A stretch of DNA of 64,000 nucleotides from JAHEKD01 sp965215945. Its GTDB lineage: Bacteria; Pseudomonadota; Gammaproteobacteria; Arenicellales; JAHEKD01. Position numbers and translations under genes: made by a program. Where the stretch lies: the NCBI GenBank assembly GCA_965215945.1, contig CBDCFC010000002.1, forward strand, positions 1 through 64,000, given 5' to 3'. Positions 36,930-46,004 of this stretch are shown piece by piece. The notes below the pieces were generated by a model that was given only the letters and a program-made list of their open reading frames with translations, searched no databases and was not told where the DNA came from. Positions within the stretch are counted from its first letter, which is position 1. Each line of letters opens with the position of its first letter.

Positions 36930-37648
36930 TGGCTGCCAGAGTTCAACATCAGGATGCTTATATATTACAAACACGGCCTTATTCGGAGTCCAGTTGGTTA
37001 ATTGATGCGTTCTCTAAAAACTACGGCAGAGTTAGTTTGCTGGCTAAGGGAGCGAGACGGCTTAAGTCGAAAGTAAGAGGGTTGATTCGACCTTTTCAGC
37101 CATTGCTATTGAGTTGGTCTGGCAAAGGTGAGTTGCAAACTTTGACTGGGGCAGAAGCAAATCTGATCGTTCCACAAATTGATCAACAGTCCTGGCTTTG
37201 TGCCAGCTACATGAACGAGCTGTTGATAAAACTTATGCATAGACACGACCCCCACGAGAAATTATTCAATAACTATGGACTGGCATTACAATCATTGCGT
37301 GATGGTCAATCCCGACAAATCGTTTTAAGAATATTTGAAAAGCAACTGCTCAGTGAAATAGGATATGGGTTATTGCTTGAACGCGATACAGCCAATCAAA
37401 AAATTTCTGCAGAAAAGACATATCATTACTATCCGAATCAAGGCCCAACACTGGTTGACAGAAATCACACGGGATCGGTTTGGTTAATTAAAGGTTCAAC
37501 TTTAATTGCGTTAGATAACGAAGTCTTCAATAACGCACAAGAAATTGAACAAAGTAAACACCTAATGCGCGCTTTATTAAACCAGAGCATGCAGGGTAGG
37601 GATTTAAAAAGTCGTTTGGTGCTACAAAATATTAATTCGGTGAGCTAG
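36929..37648 (+). CDS. recO: DNA repair protein RecO
   Basis: Part of the RecFOR pathway that loads RecA at gaps. The 239-residue protein has the N-terminal OB-fold (AYILQTRPYSESSWLIDAFS and GRVSLLAKGARRLKSKVRG) and a helical C-terminal domain. The start overlaps the era stop (TAATG), completing rnc-era-recO. Its 3' end overlaps yggX on the other strand by 17 bases. Confidence 0.95.
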   Translation: MAARVQHQDAYILQTRPYSESSWLIDAFSKNYGRVSLLAKGARRLKSKVRGLIRPFQPLLLSWSGKGELQTLTGAEANLIVPQIDQQSWLCASYMNELLIKLMHRHDPHEKLFNNYGLALQSLRDGQSRQIVLRIFEKQLLSEIGYGLLLERDTANQKISAEKTYHYYPNQGPTLVDRNHTGSVWLIKGSTLIALDNEVFNNAQEIEQSKHLMRALLNQSMQGRDLKSRLVLQNINSVS

Positions 37649-37922
37649 TTTTAGGGGTGAATCCATCCGGCAATGCACCAACATAATCACCTTCACCAAA
37701 CAAAAAGCCAATCATATGATCCTCTAATAGCTTGATTGCTTTTTCATCCATAGTATTGAGCTGATACTCATTAATTAACATGACCTGGCGTTCCTGCCAT
37801 AATTTCCAGGCCTGGGCAGAAATGCTTTCATAAATTCGCTGGCCTAACTCTCCCGGCCAGGGCACGCGTTCAAGTCCCGGGGCAGATTTATTTAAGAAAA
37901 CACACTGAATTTCTCGTGACAT
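37632..37922 (-). CDS. yggX: Fe(2+)-trafficking protein YggX
   Basis: A small protein linked to protection of iron-sulfur clusters. The 96-residue sequence shows the family pattern: MSREIQCVFLNKSAPGLERV, PWPGELGQRIYESISAQAW, MLINEYQLNTMD. It converges with recO and overlaps its last 17 bases. Another iron-sulfur gene, erpA, lies beyond it on the opposite strand, with the two starts diverging across a 179-base gap. Confidence 0.95.
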   Translation of the reverse strand: MSREIQCVFLNKSAPGLERVPWPGELGQRIYESISAQAWKLWQERQVMLINEYQLNTMDEKAIKLLEDHMIGFLFGEGDYVGALPDGFTPKTSSPN

Positions 37923-38037
37923 AGTTACTAGTCCACATTTATGAGATAGGTTCTAGGTGAAAATATTGAAGCAAAACTCTAACACGCACAGGCACTCGAA
38001 GATACTGCAAAACACACTGATATTGATTAACTTGGCC

Positions 38038-38065
38038 TTGTCACAAAAGTAAAATCGTCTATCAT
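38038..38065 (+). promoter_or_regulatory. sigma-70 promoter for erpA
   Basis: TTGTCA at 38038-38043 and TATCAT at 38060-38065 with a 16-base spacer, 37 bases before the erpA start. The -10 overlaps the left arm of an inverted repeat. Confidence 0.6.
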
Positions 38066-38091
38066 TAAACTTATTATCAATTTAGACGATT
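38053..38091 (+). promoter_or_regulatory. 9-bp inverted repeat in erpA promoter/leader
   Basis: AATCGTCTA (38053-38061) and TAGACGATT (38083-38091) are perfect complements separated by 21 bases. The left arm overlaps the -10; the right arm abuts the GGAGG ribosome site. It could be an operator or an mRNA hairpin. It does not look like an IscR site. Confidence 0.5.
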
Positions 38092-38101
38092 GGAGGACGC
38101 T

Positions 38102-38479
38102 ATGTCCATTTCACATTTAGCCAACCATAGTCAATCAGTTGATGAGATGATCAACATTACTGCGGCGGCAAAGCAGAAATTTATTTCTTTGCTTGACGAA
38201 GCCGACGACAATATTCTTGCTATTCGCGTTTATGTTTCCGGCGGTGGTTGCAGCGGTATGCAGTACGGTATGACATTTGCGGATCAGCAATCGAAGTATG
38301 ACTACGAGCTTAAAGATGAAAAACTAGGGTTATTAATTGATCCTGTCGCTCTGAATTACATGGAAGGTGCACAAATCGATTTTGTCGATGACGGTGTCAA
38401 TGCGACATTTGTTTTCAATAACGTTTTTCAGTCTGTTGGCGGTAGTGGTTCCTGTGGAGGCTGTGGCTCAGCGGTATAA
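38102..38479 (+). CDS. erpA: ErpA iron-sulfur cluster insertion protein (A-type carrier)
   Basis: Hands Fe-S clusters to target enzymes. The 125-residue protein has the A-type domain with NITAAAKQKFISLLDEAD, the first ligand cysteine in SGGGCSGMQYGM and the C-x-C type pair in GSCGGCGSAV. ATG at 38102 is chosen because GGAGG at 38092-38096 is its ribosome site; a TTG four codons earlier would overlap that site. Other A-type proteins (IscA, SufA) are the alternatives; the NITAAA start favours ErpA. Confidence 0.88.
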   Translation: MSISHLANHSQSVDEMINITAAAKQKFISLLDEADDNILAIRVYVSGGGCSGMQYGMTFADQQSKYDYELKDEKLGLLIDPVALNYMEGAQIDFVDDGVNATFVFNNVFQSVGGSGSCGGCGSAV

Positions 38480-38497
38480 CGCTATAAAGCAATAAAA

Positions 38498-39580
38498 ATG
38501 ACTGATAATAACGATTTTCAAGACTTGCGCAAAAAAATCGACGCAATCGACCGGCAGCTTCAGGATTTGATTAATAATCGTGTTGAGCATGCCGTTGAGA
38601 TCGCCAAGATCAAACAACGCTCGGATAATGCAGAGTTTTATAAGCCAGATCGGGAAGCGCAGGTGTTACGTGAGGTTATTGCACGTAATACTGGGCCCAT
38701 GCCGAATGAAGAAATGGCAAGAATTTTTCGCGAAATCATGTCCGCCACCTTGTCGGTAGAGTCGCAAATTAGAGTTGCTGCATTAGGACCGATAGGCACA
38801 TACACTCAAACCGCCGCACAAAAACATTTCGGCAAGTCAGCCGAGATCATTTTAAAACCTACCATAGAAGAAGTGTTCAGAGCGGTGCAAACTCACGATG
38901 CAGATTATGGTGTAGTTCCAGTTGAAAACTCATCAGAAGGTGCGGTAACTCATACACTTGATTTGATGATGGAAACACCGCTCAAAATTTGTGGTGAAGT
39001 TGAACTTCGGATCCGGCATTGTTTGTTAAGCCGGGACGAAGATTTGTCTCAAGTCATCCGAGTGTTTGCACACAGTCAGTCACTGGCGCAGTGTCGGCGT
39101 TGGTTAACATCGCATTTGCCGGTGGTTGAAACCCGGGCAGTTGCCAGCAACGCTGAAGCAGCGGAAAAAGTCGCTATGGAAACAGGTACAGCGGCGATTG
39201 CCAGCAAATCGGCGGCGGAAGTTTACAATTTGAATGTTTTGGCCCAGGATATTGAAGATAGCCCTGGCAACACAACTCGATTTTTACTTATTGGGCATAA
39301 CGATGTACCGGTTAGTGGTAATGACAAAACCAGTCTGTTGATTGCCGGGAAAAACAAACCGGGTATTTTGTATAAATTATTAGAGCCATTTGCAACTAAT
39401 GGTCTAGACATGACTCGTATTGAATCTAGGCCTTCACGGACAGGTTTGTGGGAATATGTATTTTTTATCGATATTAAAGGTCATGCAAAAGATGAAAGTA
39501 TTGCCTCAGTCCTAAGTCAGCTGGAGGAAATTGCCGGCATGTATAAAGTCCTGGGTTCTTATCCTGCTGCAGTCTTATAA
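38498..39580 (+). CDS. pheA: Chorismate mutase / prephenate dehydratase (P-protein)
   Basis: Makes phenylpyruvate from chorismate. The 360-residue protein has an AroQ chorismate mutase domain at about 6-90 (LRKKIDAIDRQLQDLINNR), a prephenate dehydratase domain (VAALGPIGTYTQTAAQKHFG; VVPVENSSEGAV; NTTRFLLIG), and an ACT domain with the ESRPSRTGLWEYVFFID regulatory motif for phenylalanine. hisC begins two bases after its stop. Confidence 0.97.
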   Translation: MTDNNDFQDLRKKIDAIDRQLQDLINNRVEHAVEIAKIKQRSDNAEFYKPDREAQVLREVIARNTGPMPNEEMARIFREIMSATLSVESQIRVAALGPIGTYTQTAAQKHFGKSAEIILKPTIEEVFRAVQTHDADYGVVPVENSSEGAVTHTLDLMMETPLKICGEVELRIRHCLLSRDEDLSQVIRVFAHSQSLAQCRRWLTSHLPVVETRAVASNAEAAEKVAMETGTAAIASKSAAEVYNLNVLAQDIEDSPGNTTRFLLIGHNDVPVSGNDKTSLLIAGKNKPGILYKLLEPFATNGLDMTRIESRPSRTGLWEYVFFIDIKGHAKDESIASVLSQLEEIAGMYKVLGSYPAAVL

Positions 39581-39581
39581 G

Positions 39582-40667
39582 GTGTTCGATCCGAATTCAC
39601 TTGCCTTACCGGGCGTAGTAGAACTCAGCCCGTATCAACCTGGGAAACCGGAAGAAGAATTAAAACGGGAGTTAAAACTTGATCGAATTGTTAAGCTAGC
39701 CTCCAATGAAAACCCCCTAGGTTGTTCTCCACTAGCACAACAAGCATTAAACAAATCTATAAATTTGGCTCGCTATCCCGATGGAGGTGCTTATCAATTA
39801 AAGCAGGCACTTGCCGATAAATTAGGTGTTTCAACAGATCAACTAACGATTGGTAATGGTTCGAATGATGTACTGGAGTTAGCGGTTAGATCATTCGTCG
39901 GCCAAACGGACAGAGTAGTGATCTCTCAACATGCCTTCGCGGTTTATTATTTAGCATCAAAGGCGGTTGGGGCTGATATTCATATCATTCCTGCGTTAAA
40001 GTGGGGACATGACTTAAGGTCTATGGCTAGCATTGCAGCTGCAGGGGCTAAGCTCGTTTTTATTGCTAATCCTAACAATCCTACCGGCACTTACCATTCG
40101 CTTGAGTCGATGAAAACATTTTTGAGCGCTGTGCCTGAGTCTACCATTGTAATCATCGATGAAGCCTACGTTGAATACACTGACGCTAATGAAACAGCGT
40201 TAGATTTACTGGGTGAATTTCCAAATCTGATTATTACCAGAACTTTTTCGAAAGTTTATGGTTTGGCAGGGTTGCGCATCGGCTATGGCATCTCATCAGC
40301 ACAGATAGCCAATATGTTGAATCGAGTCCGGCAACCTTTTAATGCGAATACTCAAGCTCAGAACGCCGCGATTGCCGCTTTGGGAGACGTTGATTTCATT
40401 AAACAAAGCGTTGAATTGAACCACCGGCAAAAAAAAGTGCTTTATGCTGGATTCGAAAAACTGGGGTTGAGTTATATTGGATCGCAAGGGAATTTTGTCA
40501 GCGTTGAAATCGGTGACGAAAAGGGTGTCTATCAACGGATGCTTGAACAGGGTGTGATAGTTCGTCCAATTGCAAACTATCAAATGCCAGGTTGGCTGCG
40601 GTTTACTATCGGTACAGAGCAAGAAAATCAGCTCGCCTTAGCGGCTTTACAAAAAGCACTACGATGA
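39582..40667 (+). CDS. hisC: Histidinol-phosphate / aromatic aminotransferase
   Basis: A PLP-dependent class I/II aminotransferase of histidine synthesis; in this setting it may also transaminate phenylpyruvate or prephenate products. The start at GTG 39582 gives MFDPNSLALPGVVELSPYQP, the usual N-terminus, and 361 residues. It has LASNENPLGCSP, NPNNPTGTYH, IIDEAYVEY and the PLP lysine in TRTFSKVYGLAGLRIGYG. An upstream open frame into pheA is not needed. It overlaps tyrA by 4 bases. Confidence 0.93.
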   Translation: MFDPNSLALPGVVELSPYQPGKPEEELKRELKLDRIVKLASNENPLGCSPLAQQALNKSINLARYPDGGAYQLKQALADKLGVSTDQLTIGNGSNDVLELAVRSFVGQTDRVVISQHAFAVYYLASKAVGADIHIIPALKWGHDLRSMASIAAAGAKLVFIANPNNPTGTYHSLESMKTFLSAVPESTIVIIDEAYVEYTDANETALDLLGEFPNLIITRTFSKVYGLAGLRIGYGISSAQIANMLNRVRQPFNANTQAQNAAIAALGDVDFIKQSVELNHRQKKVLYAGFEKLGLSYIGSQGNFVSVEIGDEKGVYQRMLEQGVIVRPIANYQMPGWLRFTIGTEQENQLALAALQKALR

Positions 40668-41566
40668 CGTTTGCTTGTAAAAAGCTAGTCATAATCGGCG
40701 CCGGCTTGATCGGTGGTTCAATGATAAAAGCATTACGTGCTGCAGGATGCGATATTGGTGAAATTGTAGCAGTTGGGAGAAATCTTGAGGTTCTCAAAAG
40801 AGCCCAGCAATCAGGGTTTATTAATGGTTACACTAATGATTCGTCAACAGCCGTTATTGATGCAGATATAGTCATTATCGGAACGCCGGTTGGTAGCATG
40901 CAACAACAGTTTGAAGCAATTTATCCAAACATTTCGACAGATTGTATTGTCAGCGATGTCGGTAGTGTTAAAGGGCATGTGATTGAAGTGGCACGCAAAT
41001 CGCTAAAAGACAAGGTGAATAATTTTATTCCTGCTCATCCCATATCAGGGACTGAACATTCAGGTTTTAACGCATCATTTGCTGAATTATTTCAGGGGCG
41101 TTTTACCATTCTTACCCCGATTGAAGAAAATGAAGCTGTTCAAATTAATAAAATTGAACAGCTTTGGTTAACCACGGGAAGTCAAATTCTTCGGATGAGT
41201 GTCGATAGTCACGACGAGATTTTTGCGGCAATCAGTCATCTGCCACATGTTCTGGTGTATGCCTTGATGAATACTATCAGTCGAATGGATGATGCTGATA
41301 AATTTTTCCGTGTTGTCGCCGGCGGTTTCTTAGACTATACCCGGATTGCCTCTAGCGATGCGGTGATGTGGCGTGACGTGTGTTTAACCAACAAAGAACC
41401 TATTCTTGAAATGATAGAAAAATATAAAGTTCAACTCACTGAACTGGAACAACTTATTAAACAAGAGAATGGGAAACTGATAGAAAAGCAGTTCGGACAA
41501 GCAAAAAAAGTGCGTGATGAGCTTGTCGATAAACGCTTGCAACAAAAACAAAATACCCAATTATGA
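40664..41566 (+). CDS. tyrA: Prephenate/arogenate dehydrogenase
   Basis: NAD(P)-dependent step to tyrosine. The 300-residue protein begins MTFACKKLVIIGAGLIGGSM (Rossmann GxGxxG), with SDVGSVKGHVIE, the substrate histidine region PAHPISGTEHSGF and AISHLPHVLVYAL. The ATG at 40664 overlaps the hisC stop as ATGA. In pseudomonads tyrA is fused to aroA; here the two are separate but overlap by 4 bases. Confidence 0.95.
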   Translation: MTFACKKLVIIGAGLIGGSMIKALRAAGCDIGEIVAVGRNLEVLKRAQQSGFINGYTNDSSTAVIDADIVIIGTPVGSMQQQFEAIYPNISTDCIVSDVGSVKGHVIEVARKSLKDKVNNFIPAHPISGTEHSGFNASFAELFQGRFTILTPIEENEAVQINKIEQLWLTTGSQILRMSVDSHDEIFAAISHLPHVLVYALMNTISRMDDADKFFRVVAGGFLDYTRIASSDAVMWRDVCLTNKEPILEMIEKYKVQLTELEQLIKQENGKLIEKQFGQAKKVRDELVDKRLQQKQNTQL

Positions 41567-42870
41567 GCATTAATTATTTAGTCAAACCAGGTGGCAACCT
41601 CTCTGGAGAGATTACTGTTCCCGGCGATAAATCTATTTCTCATCGCAGCGTAATTCTGGGTGCCTTGTGTGATGGAGTAACGGAAGTAGGTGGCCTGCTT
41701 GAAGGGCTGGATGTGCTTGCAACGATACATGCATTTAGAGAACTGGGTATTTTTATCGATGGCCCGGATAGTGGTCATCTGATTATTCATGGCAATGGTT
41801 TAAGGGGCTTAAAAGCACCTCAATCAGCCCTTGATTTGGGTAATTCCGGTACCAGTATGCGCTTATTAACCGGGTTATTGTCGGCACAAACATTTAACAC
41901 AAGATTGGTCGGTGACGAGTCACTGAGTAAAAGACCAATGATGCGAGTGGTAAAACCGCTATCCGTTATGGGCGCAAAAATAAATCCTACAGCATCCGGC
42001 ACACCTCCGGTTGAAATTACTGGCGGCAATCATCTTAAAGGCCGTGAGTTTGAACTCGAAGTAGCAAGTGCCCAGGTTAAATCAGCCATTTTACTGGCCG
42101 GGCTGTATGCTGATTCGCCAGTTAGTGTCACAGAGCCGGTAAAGACCCGCGATCATTCGGAAAGAATGCTAACGGATATGGGTTGTGAGTTAGAAATCAA
42201 CGGTCGAATGGTAAAACTTTCTCCACCAAAGTCGCTGCAAGCCAAAGTAATCAATGTGCCCGCTGATATTTCATCGGCTGCGTTTTATATCGTTGGTGCT
42301 TGTATTGCCAAAGACTCGAAATTATTGATTAAAAATGTAGGTATAAATCCAACTCGAACCGGTGTAATTGAAATATTGAAATTAATGGGTGCAAATATCA
42401 GTCTGCGTAATCGACATGAGTCCACAGGCGAACCGGTGGCTGATATTGAAATTGTTTCCAGTGATTTAAAAGGAATTCATGTGCCGGAAGAATTAGTCGC
42501 TTCGGCTATTGATGAATTTCCAGGCCTGATGATTGCAGCCGCCTGTGCTCAAGGACAAACGATTGTCACTGGCGCAAAAGAATTACGGGTAAAAGAAAGT
42601 GACCGAATTACTTCAGTGGTTGAAGGTTTAACCTCGATAGGGGTTAATGCCAAAGAACTGGATGACGGTATGATTATTGAAGGTGGGCGGATAGTTGGGG
42701 GTGAAGTTGACAGTCACGATGACCATCGAATTTCTATGTCCTTTGCAATGGCCGGATTAGTTAGTGAAGGTAACATCATAATAAAAGACTGTCGTCATGT
42801 CGGCACCTCGTTTCCCGGCTTCGATCAACTCGCAAATCAGGTTGGATTACAGCTTGAGGTTGTCTTGTGA
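41563..42870 (+). CDS. aroA: 3-phosphoshikimate 1-carboxyvinyltransferase (EPSP synthase)
   Basis: Sixth step of the shikimate pathway. The 435-residue protein has PGDKSISHRSVILGALCDG, LGNSGTSMRLLTGLLSAQ, the arginine-rich SLSKRPMMRVVKPLSVMGA, and KESDRI and DDHRISMSFAMAGL. It overlaps tyrA and cmk by 4 bases each, so tyrA-aroA-cmk are translationally coupled. Confidence 0.97.
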   Translation: MSINYLVKPGGNLSGEITVPGDKSISHRSVILGALCDGVTEVGGLLEGLDVLATIHAFRELGIFIDGPDSGHLIIHGNGLRGLKAPQSALDLGNSGTSMRLLTGLLSAQTFNTRLVGDESLSKRPMMRVVKPLSVMGAKINPTASGTPPVEITGGNHLKGREFELEVASAQVKSAILLAGLYADSPVSVTEPVKTRDHSERMLTDMGCELEINGRMVKLSPPKSLQAKVINVPADISSAAFYIVGACIAKDSKLLIKNVGINPTRTGVIEILKLMGANISLRNRHESTGEPVADIEIVSSDLKGIHVPEELVASAIDEFPGLMIAAACAQGQTIVTGAKELRVKESDRITSVVEGLTSIGVNAKELDDGMIIEGGRIVGGEVDSHDDHRISMSFAMAGLVSEGNIIIKDCRHVGTSFPGFDQLANQVGLQLEVVL

Positions 42871-43553
42871 GTCATCAAGACAATGTTTACATCCTGGCGA
42901 TTGACGGACCGGTTGGTTCGGGCAAGGGTACGATTGGGCAAATGATCGCCAAACATTTTAGCTGGCATTACCTTGATAGTGGAGCACTTTACCGGGCGTT
43001 TTCTTATGCTGCCAACGAGAGAGGTATTTCCTGTGATGATGATGAGGCCTTGCAAGCATTAATTAAAACCCTAGAAATAAAATTTATCCCAACTGCCGAT
43101 GGCGGTGCCGCCATTGAAATCAATGGAAGTAATGTAACCGATAAGGTACGTCATGAAGCTGCTGGTAAACTAGCTTCAGAATACGCCAGCAAACCAATGG
43201 TAAGAAAGATATTATTTGATTTGCAAAAACGTGCCGCTAAGCCTCCAGGACTGGTAGCGGATGGCCGCGATATGGGCAGTGTGGTTTTTCCAGAAGCGAA
43301 CCTTAAAATCTTTCTCACGGCCAGTGCCAAAAGCCGTGCACAAAGGCGATATAAACAGTTGAAACTAAAGGATTTCGATGTTAACCTTACGCGCCTTGTC
43401 GAGGACATTGAGAAACGGGACCAACAAGATGCGAATAGAACGCATTCACCGTTGGCTCCTGCTCCCGATGCAGTCATATTGGACACGACATCGATGACAA
43501 TTGATCAAGTGTTTGAAAAAATTGTTTCTTTGATAAAAAAGGCTGATCGATAA
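42867..43553 (+). CDS. cmk: Cytidylate kinase
   Basis: Phosphorylates CMP and dCMP. The 228-residue protein begins with the P-loop IDGPVGSGKGTIG, then YLDSGALYRAFSYAA, VADGRDMGSVVFPEA and the lid region KSRAQRRYKQL. The GTG start overlaps the aroA stop (GTGA). The order aroA-cmk-rpsA-ihfB is conserved in gammaproteobacteria. Confidence 0.97.
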   Translation: MSHQDNVYILAIDGPVGSGKGTIGQMIAKHFSWHYLDSGALYRAFSYAANERGISCDDDEALQALIKTLEIKFIPTADGGAAIEINGSNVTDKVRHEAAGKLASEYASKPMVRKILFDLQKRAAKPPGLVADGRDMGSVVFPEANLKIFLTASAKSRAQRRYKQLKLKDFDVNLTRLVEDIEKRDQQDANRTHSPLAPAPDAVILDTTSMTIDQVFEKIVSLIKKADR

Positions 43554-43562
43554 GTAGGTGAT

Positions 43563-43584
43563 AATGCTTCCCCCTTGAAGCGTT
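43563..43584 (+). promoter_or_regulatory. Stem-loop in the rpsA leader
   Basis: AATGCTTC (43563-43570) pairs with GAAGCGTT (43577-43584) across a 6-base loop, with one G-T pair. It lies 50 bases before the rpsA start, with no T-run after it. S1 controls its own translation through leader hairpins in E. coli, so a similar role is possible. Confidence 0.35.
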
Positions 43585-43634
43585 ATTTGAGATTAACATT
43601 TAGTAAATGGTACACATCGTACTGAGAACAATCC

Positions 43635-45332
43635 ATGTCAGAAAGTTTCGCTGAATTATTCGAACAAAGTATTAAAGATAAAGTTATGCAGCCCGGCAAA
43701 GTTATTGATGCTGAGGTTGTTAAAGCCGATAATGATTTTGTTATCGTCAATGCCGGTCTCAAATCTGAGGCCGAGATTCCCGCTTCACAATTTAAAGACG
43801 ACCAAGGCAATCTTGCGGTTAAAGCTGGTGATGTCGTTCAAGTCGCACTTGAATCCTTGGAAGATGGATTTGGGCAAACTCGGCTATCACGTGAAAAAGC
43901 TCAACGCCTTAAAGCCTGGGAAGAACTTGAAGAGATTTATGAACAAAACGGCTTGGTTTCCGGTCGGATTACCGGCCGCGTTAAAGGCGGATTTACGGTC
44001 ACTGTCAAAGATATCCGGGCATTTTTACCGGGTTCTCAAGTCGATGTCAGACCTGTTAAGGATCCGGAGTCTCTGGAAAATGAGATTTTTGATTTCAAAT
44101 TAATAAAACTGGATCGCGTGCGTAACAATATTGTTGTTTCGCGTCGGGCTGTGGTTGAAACTGAAATGTCAGCGGAGCGCGAAGAGTTACTTTCGAACCT
44201 GGAAGAAGGTCAAATTATTACCGGTGTGGTTAAAAACATCACCGATTACGGTGCTTTCGTAAATCTTGGTGGTTTAGACGGACTATTACATATTACTGAC
44301 TTGGCCTGGAAACGAGTTAAACATCCTTCGGAAGTATTAGAGTTGGGCCAAGAAATTCAAGCACGAGTGCTTAAGTTCGACCGTGATAAAAATCGCGTAT
44401 CATTAGGCTTGAAACAGCTTACCGAAGATCCATGGCAAGATTTACCGCGCCGTTATCCCGAGGGTGCGCGAATTTTCGGCAAGGTTACCAATATTACTGA
44501 TTACGGTGCCTTTGTGGAGCTTGAAGACGGTGTTGAAGGTCTGGTTCACTCTTCTGAAATGGATTGGACTAATAAAAACGTTCATCCTTCTCGGGTGGCC
44601 CATATTGGTGATGAAGTTGAAGTCATGGTGTTAGATGTTGATAATGAGCGTCGGCGTATTTCACTGGGCATGAAACAATGTCAACCTAATCCATGGGAAG
44701 AGTTTGCTATTAACCATAATAAAGGTGAACAAATTACCGGCAACATCAAATCAATTACAGACTTTGGTGTGTTTGTCGGCCTGGACGGCGGTATTGATGG
44801 ATTAATTCACTTGAGTGACTTGTCCTGGGATATGACCAGCGAAGAAGCAGTACGCCAGTATAAAAAGGGTGATGAAGTCACCGCCGTGGTACTTGCTGTT
44901 GATGCTGAACGTGAGCGAATTTCATTAGGCTTAAAGCAGGCATCAGGCGATCCGTTTACGCAATTTGTTTCACAAAACCCTAAGGGCACGAAAGTTACTG
45001 CGACTGTAAAAGAAGTTGATAATCGTGGTGTTAGTGCCGAGATAGAAGAAGGTATTGAAGCCTATATGCGTGCATCTGAAGCGTCTCGAGATTCGGTTGA
45101 AGACGTTACTAAAATTGTTAACGTTGGTGATACTTTTGAAGCAAAAATTACCAGTATTGATCGTAAAACACGAAAAATCATGTTATCGATTCGAGCCCTT
45201 GAGTTAGATCTTGAGGATGAAGCACTGGAAGAATACTCACGTCAACCCGTATCGTCGACAACCTTGGGTGATAAACTTAAAGAACAGTTGATGGGTACAA
45301 ACCCATCTGAAAAAGACTCCTCAGAGTCTTAA
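43635..45332 (+). CDS. rpsA: 30S ribosomal protein S1
   Basis: Binds mRNA and the 30S subunit. The 565-residue protein has six S1 repeats; the central ones are clear from repeated GVVKNITDYGAFVNLGGLDG, GKVTNITDYGAFVELEDG and GNIKSITDFGVFVGLDGG, each followed by HISDL-type strands and RISLGLKQ endings. The first two are divergent, as in the family. Length is close to the E. coli protein. Confidence 0.98.
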   Translation: MSESFAELFEQSIKDKVMQPGKVIDAEVVKADNDFVIVNAGLKSEAEIPASQFKDDQGNLAVKAGDVVQVALESLEDGFGQTRLSREKAQRLKAWEELEEIYEQNGLVSGRITGRVKGGFTVTVKDIRAFLPGSQVDVRPVKDPESLENEIFDFKLIKLDRVRNNIVVSRRAVVETEMSAEREELLSNLEEGQIITGVVKNITDYGAFVNLGGLDGLLHITDLAWKRVKHPSEVLELGQEIQARVLKFDRDKNRVSLGLKQLTEDPWQDLPRRYPEGARIFGKVTNITDYGAFVELEDGVEGLVHSSEMDWTNKNVHPSRVAHIGDEVEVMVLDVDNERRRISLGMKQCQPNPWEEFAINHNKGEQITGNIKSITDFGVFVGLDGGIDGLIHLSDLSWDMTSEEAVRQYKKGDEVTAVVLAVDAERERISLGLKQASGDPFTQFVSQNPKGTKVTATVKEVDNRGVSAEIEEGIEAYMRASEASRDSVEDVTKIVNVGDTFEAKITSIDRKTRKIMLSIRALELDLEDEALEEYSRQPVSSTTLGDKLKEQLMGTNPSEKDSSES

Positions 45333-45368
45333 AGCGAACTTGATCAGAACTAATATCAGGATTTAATA

Positions 45369-45647
45369 ATGACAAAATCTGAATTAATTGAACAATTAGC
45401 TGAACAGCAGCCACATTTGGCCTACAGGGATGTAGAATTTGCTGTAAATCAAATTTTGGATTATGTATGCAATGCGCTTGCCAACGGTGAGCGCATCGAA
45501 ATTCGAGGATTTGGCAGCTTATCATTACATTACCGACCGGAACGAATAGGCAGAAACCCGAAAACTGGCGAACGAGTCTATGTGCCAGCCAAGCATGTGC
45601 CACACTTTAAACCAGGGCGGGAACTTAGAGAAAGGGTTGATAGATAG
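45369..45647 (+). CDS. ihfB: Integration host factor beta subunit
   Basis: A DNA-bending protein acting with IhfA. The 92-residue protein begins MTKSELIEQLAEQQPHLAYR and has the arm signature GRNPKTGERVYVPAKHVPHF and ending KPGRELRERV. HLAYRDVE and the place after rpsA mark it as IhfB rather than HU. Confidence 0.96.
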   Translation: MTKSELIEQLAEQQPHLAYRDVEFAVNQILDYVCNALANGERIEIRGFGSLSLHYRPERIGRNPKTGERVYVPAKHVPHFKPGRELRERVDR

Positions 45648-45707
45648 CCTGGATATTTCATAAATCAAACTAGTTGATTAGAAACGGATTAATGAGATAA
45701 TCAATAG

Positions 45708-46004
45708 ATGAAAAAAATTATCAATATTCTTCTATTACTTATCTTTTTTGTGTTGGCATTTACCTTTGCACAAAAAAACCAACAACTGGTTAGCATCAAT
45801 TATTACGGTGGATTATCTACCGAAACCCAACTCTATTTGGCGATATTTGCTTCCCTAGGTATTGGTCTGATCTTAGGGTATTTGATTAGCATGGCCGCTA
45901 GGATGCGTACTCGAGGTGAAATGAAAAAAGCCCAGCAACAAGCCAAAGACGCGCAAGCGCGTTTAGATAAAGTCAAAAGCAATCAGGAATTATCCGTCCA
46001 ATAA
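45708..46004 (+). CDS. lapA: LapA-like inner membrane protein (DUF1049)
   Basis: LapA works with LapB in controlling LpxC turnover and LPS assembly. The 98-residue protein has a membrane segment at about 4-22 (INILLLLIFFVLAFTFAQKN), a short periplasmic link with VSINYYGG, a second segment at about 42-64 and a charged coiled tail. No lapB gene follows; instead a 476-base gap is present. Confidence 0.88.
   Translation: MKKIINILLLLIFFVLAFTFAQKNQQLVSINYYGGLSTETQLYLAIFASLGIGLILGYLISMAARMRTRGEMKKAQQQAKDAQARLDKVKSNQELSVQ

Noticed and set aside
39531..39581. Upstream start for hisC inside pheA
   Set aside because: Codons before 39582 are pheA sequence in another frame; GTG 39582 gives the normal N-terminus.
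40592..40663. Upstream start for tyrA inside hisC
   Set aside because: The ATG at 40664 overlaps the hisC stop and places the Rossmann motif correctly.
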